64,000 bases of DNA from the NCBI RefSeq assembly GCF_020819555.1, contig NZ_JAJHJB010000022.1:1-64000 (forward strand), given 5' to 3'. Every line of letters starts with the position of its first letter. Position 1 is the first letter of the stretch. The position numbers and the translations under genes were made by a program. Below, in pieces: positions 62,412 to 64,000 of the stretch. The notes beneath the pieces were generated by a model. The model was given only the letters and a program-made list of their open reading frames with translations. It had not been told where the DNA came from and made no database searches. The DNA is from Pelosinus baikalensis (GTDB lineage Bacteria > Bacillota > Negativicutes > DSM-13327).

Positions 62412-64000
62412 CGTTATTCCTCCTATCCTCTTACAGTGTTGCATGCGCTTGGTATTCACCAAAAACTTTACGCATTACGCCACAAATTTCACCAAGTGTT
62501 GCATAGGTTTTTACTGCTTCCAAGATGATTGGCATCAAATTAACGCTGTCATCACCGCAAGCTGCTTCTAGTTTTGCTAAAGCCGCAGTTACAGCAGCAT
62601 TATCTCGTTTTGCTCTTAGATCAGCAAGCTTTTTCTTTTGCAATTCACCTACAGAAGCATCTACACGCAAGAGGCCTTCTACTGGTTTTTCTTCAATTTG
62701 GAATTTGTTCACACCAACAATCACTCGATCGTTGTTTTCTACTTCTTTTTGCCATTTATAAGCACTGTCTTGAATTTCTCGTTGGATATAACCTTCTTCA
62801 ATCGCAACAACAGCACCGCCGATGTCATCAATTTTCTGAATGTATTTCAATGCTTCTGCTTCGATTTGGTTGGTCATCGCTTCTACATAGTAAGAACCAG
62901 CTAAAGGATCTACTACATCTGCTAAACCACTTTCATAGGCTACAATCTGCTGGGTACGAAGAGCAACACGTACGGAAGCTTCCGTTGGCAATGCCAATGC
63001 TTCATCTTTAGAGTTTGTGTGTAAGGACTGAGTACCACCCATAACGGCTGCTGCGGTCTGCAAGGCAACACGTACTACATTGTTATCAGGCTGTTGCGCA
63101 GTTAGCATGGATCCTGCTGTTTGTGTATGTACACGAAGCATCCAGGATTTAGGATTTTTAGCACCAAAGCGTTCTTTCATGATTTTAGCCCATACACGAC
63201 GAGAAGCACGGAATTTTGCTACTTCTTCTAATACATTATTGTGAGCATTCCAGAAGAAGGATAAACGACCAGCAAAGGCATCTACATCAAGTCCAGCTTT
63301 AATTGCGGCTTCGCAGTACGCAATACCATCTGCAATGGTGAAAGCAATTTCTTGCGCTGCAGTTGAACCAGCTTCACGAATGTGATAACCAGAGATGGAA
63401 ATGGTATTCCAGTTCGGTACATTCTTTGAACAATATTCAAATATATTGGTAATCAAACGCATGGAAGGCTTTGGAGGGAAAATGTAAGTACCGCGAGCTG
63501 CATACTCTTTCAAAATATCATTTTGAATGGTACCATTTAATTTTTCTGGTCCAATGCCATTTTTCTCAGCTACTGCAATATACATCGCAAGAAGTACAGA
63601 TGCTGGTGCATTAATGGTCATCGAAGTGGATACTTTGGCCAAATCGATTTGGTCAAACAAAATTTCCATATCTGCCAAAGAGTCAATGGCTACCCCTACT
63701 TTACCGACTTCACCTTCGGAAATGATATCATCAGAGTCATATCCGATTTGAGTAGGTAAGTCAAAGGCGCAAGATAGACCTGTACCACCGGATTCTAAGA
63801 GGTAACGATACCGTTTGTTAGATTCTTCAGCTGTTGAGAAGCCAGCATACATACGCATAGTCCAGAAACGACCGCGATACATAGTCGGCTGCACACCACG
63901 AGTAAATGGATAGGATCCTGGTACTCCTAAATCTTTTTCATAATCTTGACCCTCAAGGTCTAGTGGAGTATACAATCGGTTATACTCCAGGTTTTTACGT
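62020..64000. repeat. direct repeat, copy B (mutase genes), runs past the window
   Basis: This is the second copy of the 43081-45061 repeat. The left boundary is sharp: downstream of the stop codon the two loci share no alignment. The right boundary lies outside the window. Confidence 0.9.
62431..64000 (-). CDS. mcmA1: methylmalonyl-CoA mutase, catalytic large subunit, copy 2 (5' end outside window)
   Basis: About 523 codons are visible, in frame through the right edge; the N-terminus and any upstream genes are cut off. The visible product is identical to copy 1, as is the DNA. An internal start near 63975 should not be used. Whether rex or a CoA-transferase precedes it cannot be told. Confidence 0.93.
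   Translation of the reverse strand, partial: RKNLEYNRLYTPLDLEGQDYEKDLGVPGSYPFTRGVQPTMYRGRFWTMRMYAGFSTAEESNKRYRYLLESGGTGLSCAFDLPTQIGYDSDDIISEGEVGKVGVAIDSLADMEILFDQIDLAKVSTSMTINAPASVLLAMYIAVAEKNGIGPEKLNGTIQNDILKEYAARGTYIFPPKPSMRLITNIFEYCSKNVPNWNTISISGYHIREAGSTAAQEIAFTIADGIAYCEAAIKAGLDVDAFAGRLSFFWNAHNNVLEEVAKFRASRRVWAKIMKERFGAKNPKSWMLRVHTQTAGSMLTAQQPDNNVVRVALQTAAAVMGGTQSLHTNSKDEALALPTEASVRVALRTQQIVAYESGLADVVDPLAGSYYVEAMTNQIEAEALKYIQKIDDIGGAVVAIEEGYIQREIQDSAYKWQKEVENNDRVIVGVNKFQIEEKPVEGLLRVDASVGELQKKKLADLRAKRDNAAVTAALAKLEAACGDDSVNLMPIILEAVKTYATLGEICGVMRKVFGEYQAHATL

Noticed and set aside
62525..63751. Antisense frames of 74-145 residues inside the mutase genes
   Set aside because: They occur identically in both repeat copies because the DNA is the same; they have no ribosome sites and reflect codon bias of the sense genes.
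1..64000. tRNA, rRNA or CRISPR arrays
   Set aside because: No regularly spaced repeats, no cloverleaf-like clusters and no rRNA-like conserved blocks were seen in any intergenic gap.

Overview
The window reads as chromosome of a low-GC, endospore-forming anaerobe of the Negativicutes, most likely a Sporomusaceae/Pelosinus-like organism (inference). The grounds are gene content: sporulation-type SpoIVFA/SpoIVFB and a Spo0B-like helical protein beside obg, a complete Rnf complex, two sodium-pumping methylmalonyl-CoA decarboxylase gene sets with heterodimeric methylmalonyl-CoA mutase (propionate fermentation), GDP-fucose sugar genes, a T-box and many intrinsic terminators. Except for two genes at the left end, every intact gene lies on the minus strand.

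Layout. 1-461 holds a decayed IS3-type transposase end that seems to carry the 3' end of a group II intron. 721-10866 is a surface-glycan locus: a two-domain glycosyltransferase and a Gmd-like enzyme on plus, then an acyl-AMP ligase/carrier/unknown-domain fusion, a glycosyltransferase, GDP-fucose synthase, GDP-mannose dehydratase and a coiled-coil protein on minus. An internally deleted IS3 remnant sits inside the terminator hairpin between the two convergent sets. 11241-32800 is conserved housekeeping: proBA, yhbY, obg, the spo0B-like gene, rpmA-prp-rplU with a structured leader, RNase G, two radical-SAM-linked genes, spoIVFAB, rodA, minCDE, mrdA, mreBCD, radC and maf. 32841-39175 carries a Gx transporter gene and rseC-rnfCDGEAB with a promoter.

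39371-47343 is a putative operon headed by the NADH sensor gene rex: rex, CoA-transferase, mcmA1, mcmA2, meaB, mce, mmdA, a 48-residue mmdE and mmdC, closed by a strong terminator. 47655-55722 holds an O-antigen-ligase-like gene, folC, valS with T-box and promoter, an ion transporter and a DnaQ-like exonuclease. 55913-57813 holds a PH-like membrane protein and an SLC13 permease. 57985-64000 is a second propionate cluster (mcmA1, mcmA2, mce, mmdA, mmdD, mmdC, mmdB) that runs off the right edge.

How it fits together. CoA-transferase, mutase, epimerase and decarboxylase convert succinate to propionate. The decarboxylase beta subunit turns decarboxylation into a sodium gradient, Rnf couples ferredoxin:NAD to ion pumping, and Rex would tie expression to the NADH/NAD ratio. 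The two propionate clusters are complementary: the first has epsilon and meaB but no beta or delta, the second has beta and delta but no epsilon or meaB. Their mutase genes match at nucleotide level over about 1.98 kb while the flanking genes have diverged.

Other structure includes a family of dispersed imperfect palindromes built on CACAAAG/CACAGAG words (five sites in intergenic gaps). I saw no tRNA, rRNA or CRISPR array.
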